A DNA stretch of 64,000 bases from contig NZ_QXTG01000002.1 of NCBI RefSeq assembly GCF_003581425.1, positions 1,178,001 to 1,242,000 of the forward strand, given 5' to 3'. Below, one piece after another: positions 34,203-41,677 of the stretch; position 1 is the first letter of the stretch, and every line of letters begins with the position of its first letter. The position numbers and the translations under genes were made by a program. The stretch is from Amnibacterium setariae. Its GTDB lineage: Bacteria; Actinomycetota; Actinomycetes; Actinomycetales; Microbacteriaceae. The notes under the pieces were generated by a model that saw only the letters and a list, made by a program, of their open reading frames with translations, was not told the origin of the DNA and searched no databases.

Positions 34203-35569
34203 TTGACGGTGTACCCGTTGACCTGCGCCTGGTTCTTGATCTCCGTGCCCCAGGCGGCGAGGCCGTCGGCGGTCGGCTTGCCGCTCGTGATCAGCGGCTG
34301 CATGACCTTCGCCCAGATCGCCTCCTGCGAGAAGGAGCCGTAGCCCCAGCCGGACCACACCTGCGACGCGGCCGTCGTGATCGGGTCGAGGCTCGTGGCG
34401 TAGTAGCCGCTCGACGCCTGCTTCGCGAGCCACTTCGCCGCGGCCGGCGCGTACGCCGGGTAGCCCGGGGCCTGGTCGACCTGGTAGCCGTCCTGCGTGG
34501 TGACGTACTGCGCGAACTTCGTCGCCGCGGCGAGGTTCTTCGAGTGGCTCGAGATGAACCAGGTGCCGCCGCCGACGTCGCCGGTCACGGGCTGCTCGCC
34601 GTTCCACGCCAGCGGGTCGGCGACGCCGAGCTCGCCCTTCGGCAGGTTCAGGGAGTCCTTGTTGTTGAAGATCGCGCCGGCGAACCAGGCCGGCCCGGGC
34701 ATGAGCAGGACCTTGCCGGAGTACTTCTTGACGAAGTCGGGGCTGAAGACGCTGAGCGTCGACAGCGACTTGTTCGCCACCCCCGCGTCGATCAGGCCGG
34801 CGGCGCGCGTGCACTCCTTCGACGTCGTGTTCACCGTGACCTCACGGGCGCCGGTGATGTCGTTCGCCTGGCACTTGCTGCTCCACATGAAGATCTCGGG
34901 CCACGGGTCGCCGACCGAGCCGGTGATGTACCCGGGGTGGTCCTTCGCGACCTTCGCGGAGAGCTGCTGGTACTCCTCCCACGTCTTCGGGAGGGAGTAG
35001 CCGAACTTGTCGAGCAGGGTCTTGTCGTACCAGAGCACGTTCTGCGCGAGGTCGTTGCGGAGGCAGTAGACCGTGCCGTCGACGGTGCAGGGGTCGAGCG
35101 AGCCCTTGGCGAAGTCGCCGAGCACGGAGCTCGGCACGAGGCCCTTGTCGAGCACGGCGGCGTAGGGCTGCTTGCCCGCGGTCTTCTGGCTCGCCCACGC
35201 GGCGTCGTTGTTCTGCGTCGAGAACACGACGTCGGGCCAGCCGCTACCGGAGCGGTCGAACAGCGCCATCTTCGTCTTGAACGAGTTCGAGCCGTTGGCG
35301 GAGCCGTCGTAGGTGACGGTCTTGACCTTGACGGACGGGTTCGCGTCCTCGAACGCCTTGACGGCGGGAGCCCGGGTGGCGTCCACCCAGACCGTGATCG
35401 TGCTGCTCTTCGACTGCTGGGCCTCGTCGAAGCCGTACTGGCCGCTCGAGCCGCCCTGCGCCTTCGAGCACCCGGTGAGGGTGGCAACGAGGGCGGCGGT
35501 GGCGATCCCGACGATGCCGATGCGCCGGCCGATGCGGCGCGCGGAGGAGGGGTTCATCGGTTCCTTCAT
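34199..35569 (-). CDS. Sugar-binding lipoprotein of the CUT1 importer
   Basis: A 456-residue extracytoplasmic solute-binding protein (family 1). The signal peptide ends in the lipobox TLTGC (Cys about 34), giving a membrane-anchored lipoprotein. The mature part begins TITVWVDATRAPAVKAFE and has WPDVVFSTQNNDAAW and LPKTWEEYQQL, typical of sugar binders. ATG at 35569 has AAGGA upstream; an in-frame ATG four codons later is also possible. It is the first gene of the leftward operon ending with rhaM. The ligand is likely a deoxyhexose or oligosaccharide containing it. Confidence 0.92.
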   Translation of the reverse strand: MKEPMNPSSARRIGRRIGIVGIATAALVATLTGCSKAQGGSSGQYGFDEAQQSKSSTITVWVDATRAPAVKAFEDANPSVKVKTVTYDGSANGSNSFKTKMALFDRSGSGWPDVVFSTQNNDAAWASQKTAGKQPYAAVLDKGLVPSSVLGDFAKGSLDPCTVDGTVYCLRNDLAQNVLWYDKTLLDKFGYSLPKTWEEYQQLSAKVAKDHPGYITGSVGDPWPEIFMWSSKCQANDITGAREVTVNTTSKECTRAAGLIDAGVANKSLSTLSVFSPDFVKKYSGKVLLMPGPAWFAGAIFNNKDSLNLPKGELGVADPLAWNGEQPVTGDVGGGTWFISSHSKNLAAATKFAQYVTTQDGYQVDQAPGYPAYAPAAAKWLAKQASSGYYATSLDPITTAASQVWSGWGYGSFSQEAIWAKVMQPLITSGKPTADGLAAWGTEIKNQAQVNGYTVK

Positions 35570-35604
35570 CTGTCGACGTCCTTGACGACTGCGCGTTCGC
35601 GCGG

Positions 35605-35631
35605 TGAGTCGTAGCAGATCATACATATGAC
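35605..35631 (-). promoter_or_regulatory. Putative operator/promoter of the importer operon
   Basis: The 120-bp space between the binding-protein gene and the GntR gene holds the AT-rich near-palindrome ATCATACATATGAC (35618-35631), about 50 bp upstream of the first start. On the minus strand the segment ends ATCTGCTACGACTC, similar to ATCTGACGACTC at 46428-46439. Confidence 0.45.
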
Positions 35632-35689
35632 CTTTGCGCCAGGCAGACGTCGGCCTGTTGCGCGATCGTGATCCGACCGCAGTGCGCCG

Positions 35690-36424
35690 TCAGTGCTCGG
35701 GGCGGCTCCGCCGCCGCCACGCCTCGACGATGTGGTCGTTCATCGCCGTCCTCGCCGTGCCGCCGTCGTGCGCGACGATCGCGCGGAGCACCGCCTCGTG
35801 CTCGTCGAGCGTGCGCTGCGTCGCGTCCGCCGGCGGGTGCCCCTCGAAGCGGGAGAACTCGCGGGCGCGGCTGTAGAGCGTGTCGGCGATGTTGCCGGCG
35901 AGGAAGTTGCCGGAGAGCCGCATGACGGTCCGGTGGAACTCGGCGTCCGCGTCGCGGAACCGCGCGTAGTCGTGCTCCGCGTCGCGCATCAGCCGCATGG
36001 CCTCCTGCACCTCCGCCACGCCGTGCTCGTCGGCCCGGTCGGCCGCCTGGCCCGCCATGACGGCCTCGAGCGCGCCGCGCACGAGCGTCAGCTCGTCGAG
36101 CGTGTGCAGCTCCTCGTCGTGCGCGATGACCGCCGACAGCACCAGCGGGTCGAGCACGTTCCAGTGCGCGTGGGGGCGCACCTGCGTGCCGCGGCCCTGC
36201 TGGATCGTGACGAGCCCCTTCTCCTCGAGCCGCTTCATCGACTCCCGGATGATCGTGCGGCTCACGCGGAAGTAGGCCGCGAGCGCGGCCTCGGGCGGCA
36301 GCAGCTCGTCCGCCGCGTAGCGCCCGGCGACGATGGAGTCCGCGATCTCCCGCATGAAGGTGTCCGCCGGACGCGCCTGGCTCTCCGGGGCGGTGAGCCC
36401 CCGGAGCTCGAGCGGTGCACTCAT
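35690..36424 (-). CDS. GntR-family regulator, FCD type (2 of 3)
   Basis: A 244-residue regulator. The DNA-binding wing (about 20-90) has FMREIADSIVAGRYAADELL, LAAYFRVSRTIIRESMKRLE and GRGTQVRP; the FCD domain (about 100-235) carries DADAEFHRTVMRLSGN and DEHEAVLRAI. ATG at 36424 is tentative; an in-frame ATG six codons upstream is possible and neither has a clean Shine-Dalgarno. It lies between the importer operon and the fuconolactonase gene and most likely controls both, with a sugar-acid effector. Confidence 0.9.
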   Translation of the reverse strand: MSAPLELRGLTAPESQARPADTFMREIADSIVAGRYAADELLPPEAALAAYFRVSRTIIRESMKRLEEKGLVTIQQGRGTQVRPHAHWNVLDPLVLSAVIAHDEELHTLDELTLVRGALEAVMAGQAADRADEHGVAEVQEAMRLMRDAEHDYARFRDADAEFHRTVMRLSGNFLAGNIADTLYSRAREFSRFEGHPPADATQRTLDEHEAVLRAIVAHDGGTARTAMNDHIVEAWRRRSRPEH

Positions 36425-36538
36425 CGGATCCGATCCCATCTCCCCGGCCGTCGCCGATGCCGCCGCGGGTCGGCACCAGTGTCGCCCCTCGGGCGCCGGG
36501 AGCACGACCGCCGACCCAGCGCGCGGCGCGAGCGCGAG

Positions 36539-36556
36539 CATTCATCTGATGACTCG
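36539..36556. promoter_or_regulatory. CATTCATCTGATGACTCG motif, candidate GntR operator
   Basis: The 18-bp motif contains the palindrome TCATC-T-GATGA and lies about 55 bp upstream of the fuconolactonase start and 115 bp upstream of the divergent GntR gene. It differs at one base from the copy at 46423-46440 in front of the beta-helix protein and a third GntR gene. Confidence 0.6.
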
Positions 36557-36609
36557 TGGCAGGATCCTGCACGCGGCCCGGCACGACCGGTCGCAGGCAG
36601 GAGAGCACG

Positions 36610-37473
36610 GTGGCTCAGGAGAACCCGTTCGTCGACGCGCACGTCCACTTCTGGGACCGGTCCCGCCTCACGTACCCCTGGCTCGAGGAGGCGGGCGACG
36701 CGCTGCCCGCGCGGTTCCTGCCCGAGGACCTCGACGCGCTGGACGCCGTCGCGGAGGCGGTCGTGTTCGTGCAGGCCGACTGCGTCCCCGAGCAGGGCGT
36801 CGCCGAGGCCGCGTGGGCCGCGGAGCTCGTCCGGGCCCGCGGCGGGCGCGGCGGGGTGGTCGCGTTCGCCCCGGTCGAGGACGCCGCGGCGCTGCCCGGC
36901 GCCGTCGACGCGCTCCGCGCGATCGACGGCGTGGTCGGCGTGCGCCGGCTGCTGCAGGACGAGCCGGAGGACCTCATCCGGTCCGACGCCCTCGCGGCGG
37001 GGCTGCGCGGGCTCGCGGCCGCCGGGCTGACGTTCGACGCGTGCGTGCGGCACCACCAGCTCGATGCACTCCTCGCCCTGCGCCGCGCTGCGCCCGACGC
37101 GGCGATCGTGCTCGACCACCTCGGGAAGCCTCCGGTCCGCGAGGGCTGGGGCGCCCCCGCCGCGAAGCGCTGGCACGCCGCGATCCGCGCCCTCGCGGCC
37201 GAGCCCGGCACGACGGTCAAGCTGTCCGGTCTCGCTCCCGAGGCGGGTCCGGGGCCCGTGGCGGCGCAGGTGCGGCCCTTCCTCGAGGCCGCGCTCGAGG
37301 CGTTCGGCGCGGACCGATGCATGGCCGGCAGCGACTTCCCCGTCTCCGCGGCGCCCGCCGACGCGCCCTCGTACGGTGCCTGGTTCGACCTCGTGGCGGA
37401 GCTCGCCGGCTCCCCCGCGGAGCAGGACGCCGTGCTCGCCGGCACCGCCCGCCGCGTGTACGGACTCGGCTGA
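36610..37473 (+). CDS. Amidohydrolase, L-fuconolactonase-like
   Basis: A 287-residue TIM-barrel hydrolase of the amidohydrolase-2/COG3618 group, which opens sugar lactones such as L-fucono-1,5-lactone. It starts FVDAHVHFWD (metal HxH, about 9-11), has VLDHLGKPP (about 175) and the metal Asp in AGSDFPVS (about 238). GTG at 36610 follows AGGAG. It would join the aldo/keto reductase (lactone former) and fuconate dehydratase in one route. It is divergent from the GntR gene, sharing its promoter region. Confidence 0.88.
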   Translation: MAQENPFVDAHVHFWDRSRLTYPWLEEAGDALPARFLPEDLDALDAVAEAVVFVQADCVPEQGVAEAAWAAELVRARGGRGGVVAFAPVEDAAALPGAVDALRAIDGVVGVRRLLQDEPEDLIRSDALAAGLRGLAAAGLTFDACVRHHQLDALLALRRAAPDAAIVLDHLGKPPVREGWGAPAAKRWHAAIRALAAEPGTTVKLSGLAPEAGPGPVAAQVRPFLEAALEAFGADRCMAGSDFPVSAAPADAPSYGAWFDLVAELAGSPAEQDAVLAGTARRVYGLG

Positions 37474-37518
37474 CCGGTCACCCCCCTGCTGCGGCTCCGC
37501 GCCGCGTCGTGCGGCTGA

Positions 37519-37560
37519 AGCGCGCGACTGCGGCGCTGCGCCGGACCCCAGTCGCGCGCT
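37519..37560 (+). terminator. 12-bp perfect inverted repeat after fuconolactonase
   Basis: AGCGCGCGACTG (37519-37530) and its complement (37549-37560) flank an 18-base loop, 46 bp past the stop. It is a likely terminator; the loop itself contains a small CGGCGC/GCGCCG stem. Confidence 0.6.
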
Positions 37561-37696
37561 CCCACCGCACGTGCGCCGCTGACGCCGCTACTCCGACGGG
37601 AGGAGCGGCGGTTGCTCCCCGGGCCGGACGCCTCCGCGGCGCAGTCGCGGGAGCGTGGGGCCGCGCCCGCTCGGGGCGCCCAGAAGGAGGAACCCC

Positions 37697-38152
37697 ATGA
37701 CCTCGGCCGCCCTGCCCGCCGCCAACCCGATCGGGCGCATCGCCCTCGCCGCCGTGCTCGCGGCCGTGCTCACGAGCGCCGTGAACGTCGGCATCGCGCT
37801 CAGCGCGGTCGCCCTCGGCGTGCCGCAGACCCCCGCCCTCACGCCGCCCGCCGACATCACGCTGTCCGTCGTCGCGGGCGTCGGCGGTGCGATCGGCTGG
37901 GCGGTCGTGCGCCGCCACGCGGCGGACCCGCGGCGGGTGCTCCGCCGCCTCGTCCCCGCCGTGCTCCTGATCTCGTTCGTCCCCGACGCGGTGCTCGCGC
38001 TCCTGACCGTCGCGGACACGGGGACCGCGCCGATCCTCGCGCTGATGCTGATGCACGTCGCGACCATCGCGATCGCCGTCGCAGTCTACGCCCGGACGCT
38101 GCCGGTCGCGGCCGCTCAGCCGAGCGCGACCCGCGGGTCGATCAGGCTGTAG
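37697..38152 (+). CDS. Small membrane protein (DUF6069-like)
   Basis: A 151-residue protein with four membrane helices (about 13-38, 50-68, 84-103, 110-131). AAGGAGG precedes ATG 37697. It resembles the actinobacterial DUF6069 family, of unknown function. Its last 37 bp overlap the 3' end of the convergent permease gene, unusually deep for a tail-to-tail pair. Confidence 0.75.
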   Translation: MTSAALPAANPIGRIALAAVLAAVLTSAVNVGIALSAVALGVPQTPALTPPADITLSVVAGVGGAIGWAVVRRHAADPRRVLRRLVPAVLLISFVPDAVLALLTVADTGTAPILALMLMHVATIAIAVAVYARTLPVAAAQPSATRGSIRL

Positions 38153-39111
38153 ACGACGTCGACGACGAAGTTCGCGGCGGTGATGAGGAACGCCGCGAAC
38201 AGCGTCACCCCGACGACGGTCTGCAGGTCCGTGGTGCCGACCGCGCTGATCAGCAGCGAGCCGAGGCCCTGCATCGAGAACACGCGCTCCGTGATCACCG
38301 CGCCGCCGAGCAGCCCGCCGAGGTCGAGCCCGAACACCGTGACGACCGGGATTAGCGCGTTCCGCAGCCCGTGCCGCACCACGACCGCGCGCTCGGTGAG
38401 GCCGATGGCCCGAGCGGTGCGGATGTGGTCCTGCCCCAGCTGGTCGATCACCTCCGACCGCGTCAGGCGGGCGTAGATCGCCGCCTGGAGGAAGGCGAGG
38501 GCGCTCCACGGCAGCAGCAGGTGGACGAACCAGCCGACCGGGTCCTCGGTGAAGGGCTCGTACCCGCCCGTCGGCAGCCAGCCGAGCGTGAAGCCGAACA
38601 GGAGGATCGCGAGCAGGCCGACGAGGTAGGCGGGCGCGGAGACGCCCGCGATCGCCACGGTCATGATCGCTCGGTCGAGCGCCCTCCCCCGCCGCACCGC
38701 GGCGAGCGTGCCGCCGAGCACCCCGGCGACGAACCAGAGCACGGCGGCGCCGATCGCGATCGATGCGGTGACGGGCAGGCGGGTGAGGATCAGCTCCGTG
38801 ACCGGGGTGCTCAGCTGGAACGAGTAGCCGAAGCAGGGCGCCGGGCAGTCGACCACGCCGGTGCCGGAGCCGAAGCGCCGGCCCGTGACGATGCCGGAGA
38901 GGTAGTTCCAGAGCTGCCCGTACCAGGGCGCGTCGAGGCCGAGGTAGCGCTGCGCCGCCGCGTAGTTCTCCGGCGTGCACGGCTTGCCGCAGGACAGCCG
39001 GGCGGGGTCCGCGGGCAGCAGGTAGAAGACGAGGTAGGTCGCGAGCGCGACGAGCAGCAGCACGAGCACGATGCCCGCGAGCCGGTACGCCAGGAAGCGG
39101 ACGGCCGTCAT
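38116..39111 (-). CDS. dppB: Peptide/nickel-type ABC transporter permease (DppB)
   Basis: A 331-residue inner-membrane permease. It begins with RLAGIVLVLLLVALATYLVF and FYLLPADPA, and has the cytosolic loop TARAIGLTERAVVVRHGLRN (about 250) and ALIPVVTVFG, all typical of DppB/OppB. An insertion between helices 1 and 2 carries four Cys (SCGKPCTPENYA, then DCPAPCFGY), often seen in actinobacterial homologues and possibly disulfide-bonded outside the membrane. It overlaps the DppC gene (ATGA). Confidence 0.93.
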   Translation of the reverse strand: MTAVRFLAYRLAGIVLVLLLVALATYLVFYLLPADPARLSCGKPCTPENYAAAQRYLGLDAPWYGQLWNYLSGIVTGRRFGSGTGVVDCPAPCFGYSFQLSTPVTELILTRLPVTASIAIGAAVLWFVAGVLGGTLAAVRRGRALDRAIMTVAIAGVSAPAYLVGLLAILLFGFTLGWLPTGGYEPFTEDPVGWFVHLLLPWSALAFLQAAIYARLTRSEVIDQLGQDHIRTARAIGLTERAVVVRHGLRNALIPVVTVFGLDLGGLLGGAVITERVFSMQGLGSLLISAVGTTDLQTVVGVTLFAAFLITAANFVVDVVYSLIDPRVALG

Positions 39112-40037
39112 CGGTTCGGCACCACCCGGTCGTCCACGACCGGCGTCGCCGCCGAGCGCCGCCCGCGGCTCACCCGCGGGTCGAGCGCGTCGCGCAGCCC
39201 GTCGCCGAACGCGTTGAAGGCGAGCGTGAGCAGGAACAGCGCGCCTCCCGGGAACACGAGGTACGCGGGATCGACCCGGAACCAGGCGACGGCGTCGCCG
39301 ATCGACCGGCCCCAGGAGGGCGTGGGAGGCGGCACCCCGACGCCGAGGAACGACAGCGCCGCCTCCGTGCCGATCGAGGCCGGGATGAGGATCGTCGCGT
39401 AGACGATGATCGACGCCCCGACATTCGGCAGCAGCAGGCGGGCGAGCACGTGCCCCGCGGGTGCGCCCATCGCCTCCGCCGCGGTGGCGAAGGTGCGCGA
39501 CCTCAGCGACAGCACCTGCCCGCGGATGACGCGGGCGACCGAGGGCCAGCCGAAGAAGCCGATGATCAGGACGATCAGCAGCGGCTTCGGGAACGAGGCC
39601 GCGACGACCGCAGTCAGCGAGATCATGAAGACGAGGCTCGGGAACCCGAGCATCACGTCGACCACGCGGCTGACGACGCGGTCGACCCACCCGCCGAAGT
39701 ACCCGGCGACGAGGCCGACGGCGACGCCGACGAGCACGGACGCGGCCGAGGCCCCGACGCCGACGAGGATCGAAGTGCGGGCGCCGTAGACCACGATCGC
39801 GAAGAGGTCGCGTCCGGACAGCGGCTCGACGCCGAACCAGTGCTGCGCCGAGATCCCGCCGCCGAACCCGCGGGGCGCGCCCGAGTCGTCCAGCGCATCG
39901 AGGTGGTAGCGGTACGGGTCCTGGCCCGGGATCGCCGTGAGCAGCGGCGCGAGCACCGCGGCGAGCACGAAGAGCAGCACGACGATCCCGCCGGCCAGCG
40001 CCCACGGGTCGTGCCGGAGGTGGCGGAGCACGGTCAC
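39108..40037 (-). CDS. dppC: Peptide/nickel-type ABC transporter permease (DppC)
   Basis: A 309-residue permease with the N-terminal DppC/OppC helix, HWFGVEPLSGRDLFAIVVYG (about 66), the coupling loop TAAEAMGAPAGHVLARLLLP (about 185) and the C-terminal LTLAFNAFGDGLRDALDPR. GTG at 40037 overlaps the ATPase stop. It forms the channel with DppB. Confidence 0.93.
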   Translation of the reverse strand: MTVLRHLRHDPWALAGGIVVLLFVLAAVLAPLLTAIPGQDPYRYHLDALDDSGAPRGFGGGISAQHWFGVEPLSGRDLFAIVVYGARTSILVGVGASAASVLVGVAVGLVAGYFGGWVDRVVSRVVDVMLGFPSLVFMISLTAVVAASFPKPLLIVLIIGFFGWPSVARVIRGQVLSLRSRTFATAAEAMGAPAGHVLARLLLPNVGASIIVYATILIPASIGTEAALSFLGVGVPPPTPSWGRSIGDAVAWFRVDPAYLVFPGGALFLLTLAFNAFGDGLRDALDPRVSRGRRSAATPVVDDRVVPNR

Positions 40038-41677
40038 GGCTGCACCTCCAGGGCGCGCCGCTCCTCGCGGCGCGCGGCCTGCAGCCCCGGGTCCGCGACC
40101 GGCACCGCGGCGAGCAGCCGCCGCGTGTACGGGTCGGCGGGCTCGCTCAGTACCCGGGCGGTCGGCCCGCGCTCGACGACGCGGCCGTCGCGGAGCACGA
40201 CGACGGTGTCGGCGAGCCGCCGCACGACGGCGAGGTCGTGGCTGATCAGGAGGCAGGCGAAGCCGAGCCGCGCCTGCAGGTCCGCGAGCAGGTCGAGTAC
40301 CGCCGCCTGCACCGACACGTCGAGGGCACTCGTCGGCTCGTCGGCGATGAGCAGCGCGGGGTCGAGCGCGAGCGCACGGGCGATCGCGACGCGCTGCCGC
40401 TGCCCGCCGGACAGCTCGTGCGGATAGCGCCGCGCGAAGTCGCGGGGCAGCCGCACGGCGTCGAGCAGCTCGGCGACGCGCTCCTCCCGCTGGTCGCCCG
40501 ACCGGTCCGTGTGGAGCAGCAGCGGCTCGGCGATGCTCCAGCCGACCGTGGTCCGCGGGTTGAGCGAGGAGGCCGGGTCCTGGAAGACGGTGCCGATGCG
40601 GGCGCGCACCTCGCGGCGCGCGCGGCGACCGGCACGGCGGAGGTTCACCCCCTCGACGCTCGCGCCGCCGTCGGCGAGCGGCGCGAGGCCGAGCAGCGCG
40701 CGGCCGGCGGTCGACTTGCCGGAGCCCGACTCCCCCACGAGGCCGACGACCTCGCCCGCGCGCACCTCGAGGTCGACGCCGTCGAGGGCGCGGAGCGTCC
40801 GCCCCCGCCGCGAGTAGGACACGACCGCCTGCTCGAGCACCGCGACCGGGCGCCCGGCCGGGGCGCTCGCGGGCACGTCGCCGCCGACCAGCGTCGGCAC
40901 GGACGCGAGCAGCTCGCGGGTGTACGGGTGCTCCGGCTCGAGGAGCACCCGGCGCACCGGCCCGCGCTCGACCGTCTCGCCCCGGCGCAGGACGAGCACG
41001 TCGTCCGCGAGGTCGGCGACCACGCCCATGTCGTGCGTGATCAGGAGGATCGCGGTGCCGCGCTCGGCGGCGAGCGCCCGGAGCAGGTCGAGGATGCCCG
41101 CCTGCACGGTCACGTCGAGCGCGGTCGTCGGCTCGTCCGCGATCAGGGCGACCGGATCGTTGCTGATCGCCATCGCGATCATCGCCCGCTGCAGCTGCCC
41201 GCCGGACAGCTGGTGCGGGAAGGACGCGGCGATCCGTCGCGGGTCCGGGAGCCCGACGGCGGCGAGCAGCTCCGCGACCCGCGCGCGCAGGGCGGCGCGA
41301 CGGCCGCCCCGGTGCACCCGGATCGCCTCCGCGACCTGGTCGCCGACCCGGTACACCGGGTCGAACGCGCTCATCGGCTCCTGGAACACGGTCCCGACGC
41401 GGCCGCCGCGCACGCGGCGCAGCGCGCCGCGGTCCGCACCCAGCAGCTCCTCCCCCTCGAGCCGGATGCTGCCCGAGACCGACGCGGTCGGCGGCAGCAG
41501 CCCGAGCACGCTCATCGCGGTCAGGCTCTTGCCCGAGCCGGACTCGCCGACGAGCGCGAGCACGCGGCCCGGGTGCAGGTCGAAGCCGACCGAGTCCACG
41601 ACTCGGCCGGCTCCGCCCGGGAACGCGACGACGAGGTCGCGGACCGCGAGGACCGGGCTCCCTGCCCCCTCCGTCAC
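40034..41677 (-). CDS. Fused peptide-type ABC ATPase (DppD-DppF)
   Basis: A 547-residue protein with two complete ABC domains. The first (about 8-265) has GESGSGKS, LSGGQLQRAMIA and LIADEPTTALD; the second (about 285-535) has GESGSGKST, LSGGQRQRVAIA and LIADEPTSALD. Each domain is followed by HPYTRELLASVP or DPYTRRLLAAVP, the C-terminal mark of oligopeptide ATPases. One chain therefore supplies both nucleotide-binding sites. GTG at 41677 overlaps the binding-protein stop. Confidence 0.95.
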   Translation of the reverse strand: MTEGAGSPVLAVRDLVVAFPGGAGRVVDSVGFDLHPGRVLALVGESGSGKSLTAMSVLGLLPPTASVSGSIRLEGEELLGADRGALRRVRGGRVGTVFQEPMSAFDPVYRVGDQVAEAIRVHRGGRRAALRARVAELLAAVGLPDPRRIAASFPHQLSGGQLQRAMIAMAISNDPVALIADEPTTALDVTVQAGILDLLRALAAERGTAILLITHDMGVVADLADDVLVLRRGETVERGPVRRVLLEPEHPYTRELLASVPTLVGGDVPASAPAGRPVAVLEQAVVSYSRRGRTLRALDGVDLEVRAGEVVGLVGESGSGKSTAGRALLGLAPLADGGASVEGVNLRRAGRRARREVRARIGTVFQDPASSLNPRTTVGWSIAEPLLLHTDRSGDQREERVAELLDAVRLPRDFARRYPHELSGGQRQRVAIARALALDPALLIADEPTSALDVSVQAAVLDLLADLQARLGFACLLISHDLAVVRRLADTVVVLRDGRVVERGPTARVLSEPADPYTRRLLAAVPVADPGLQAARREERRALEVQP

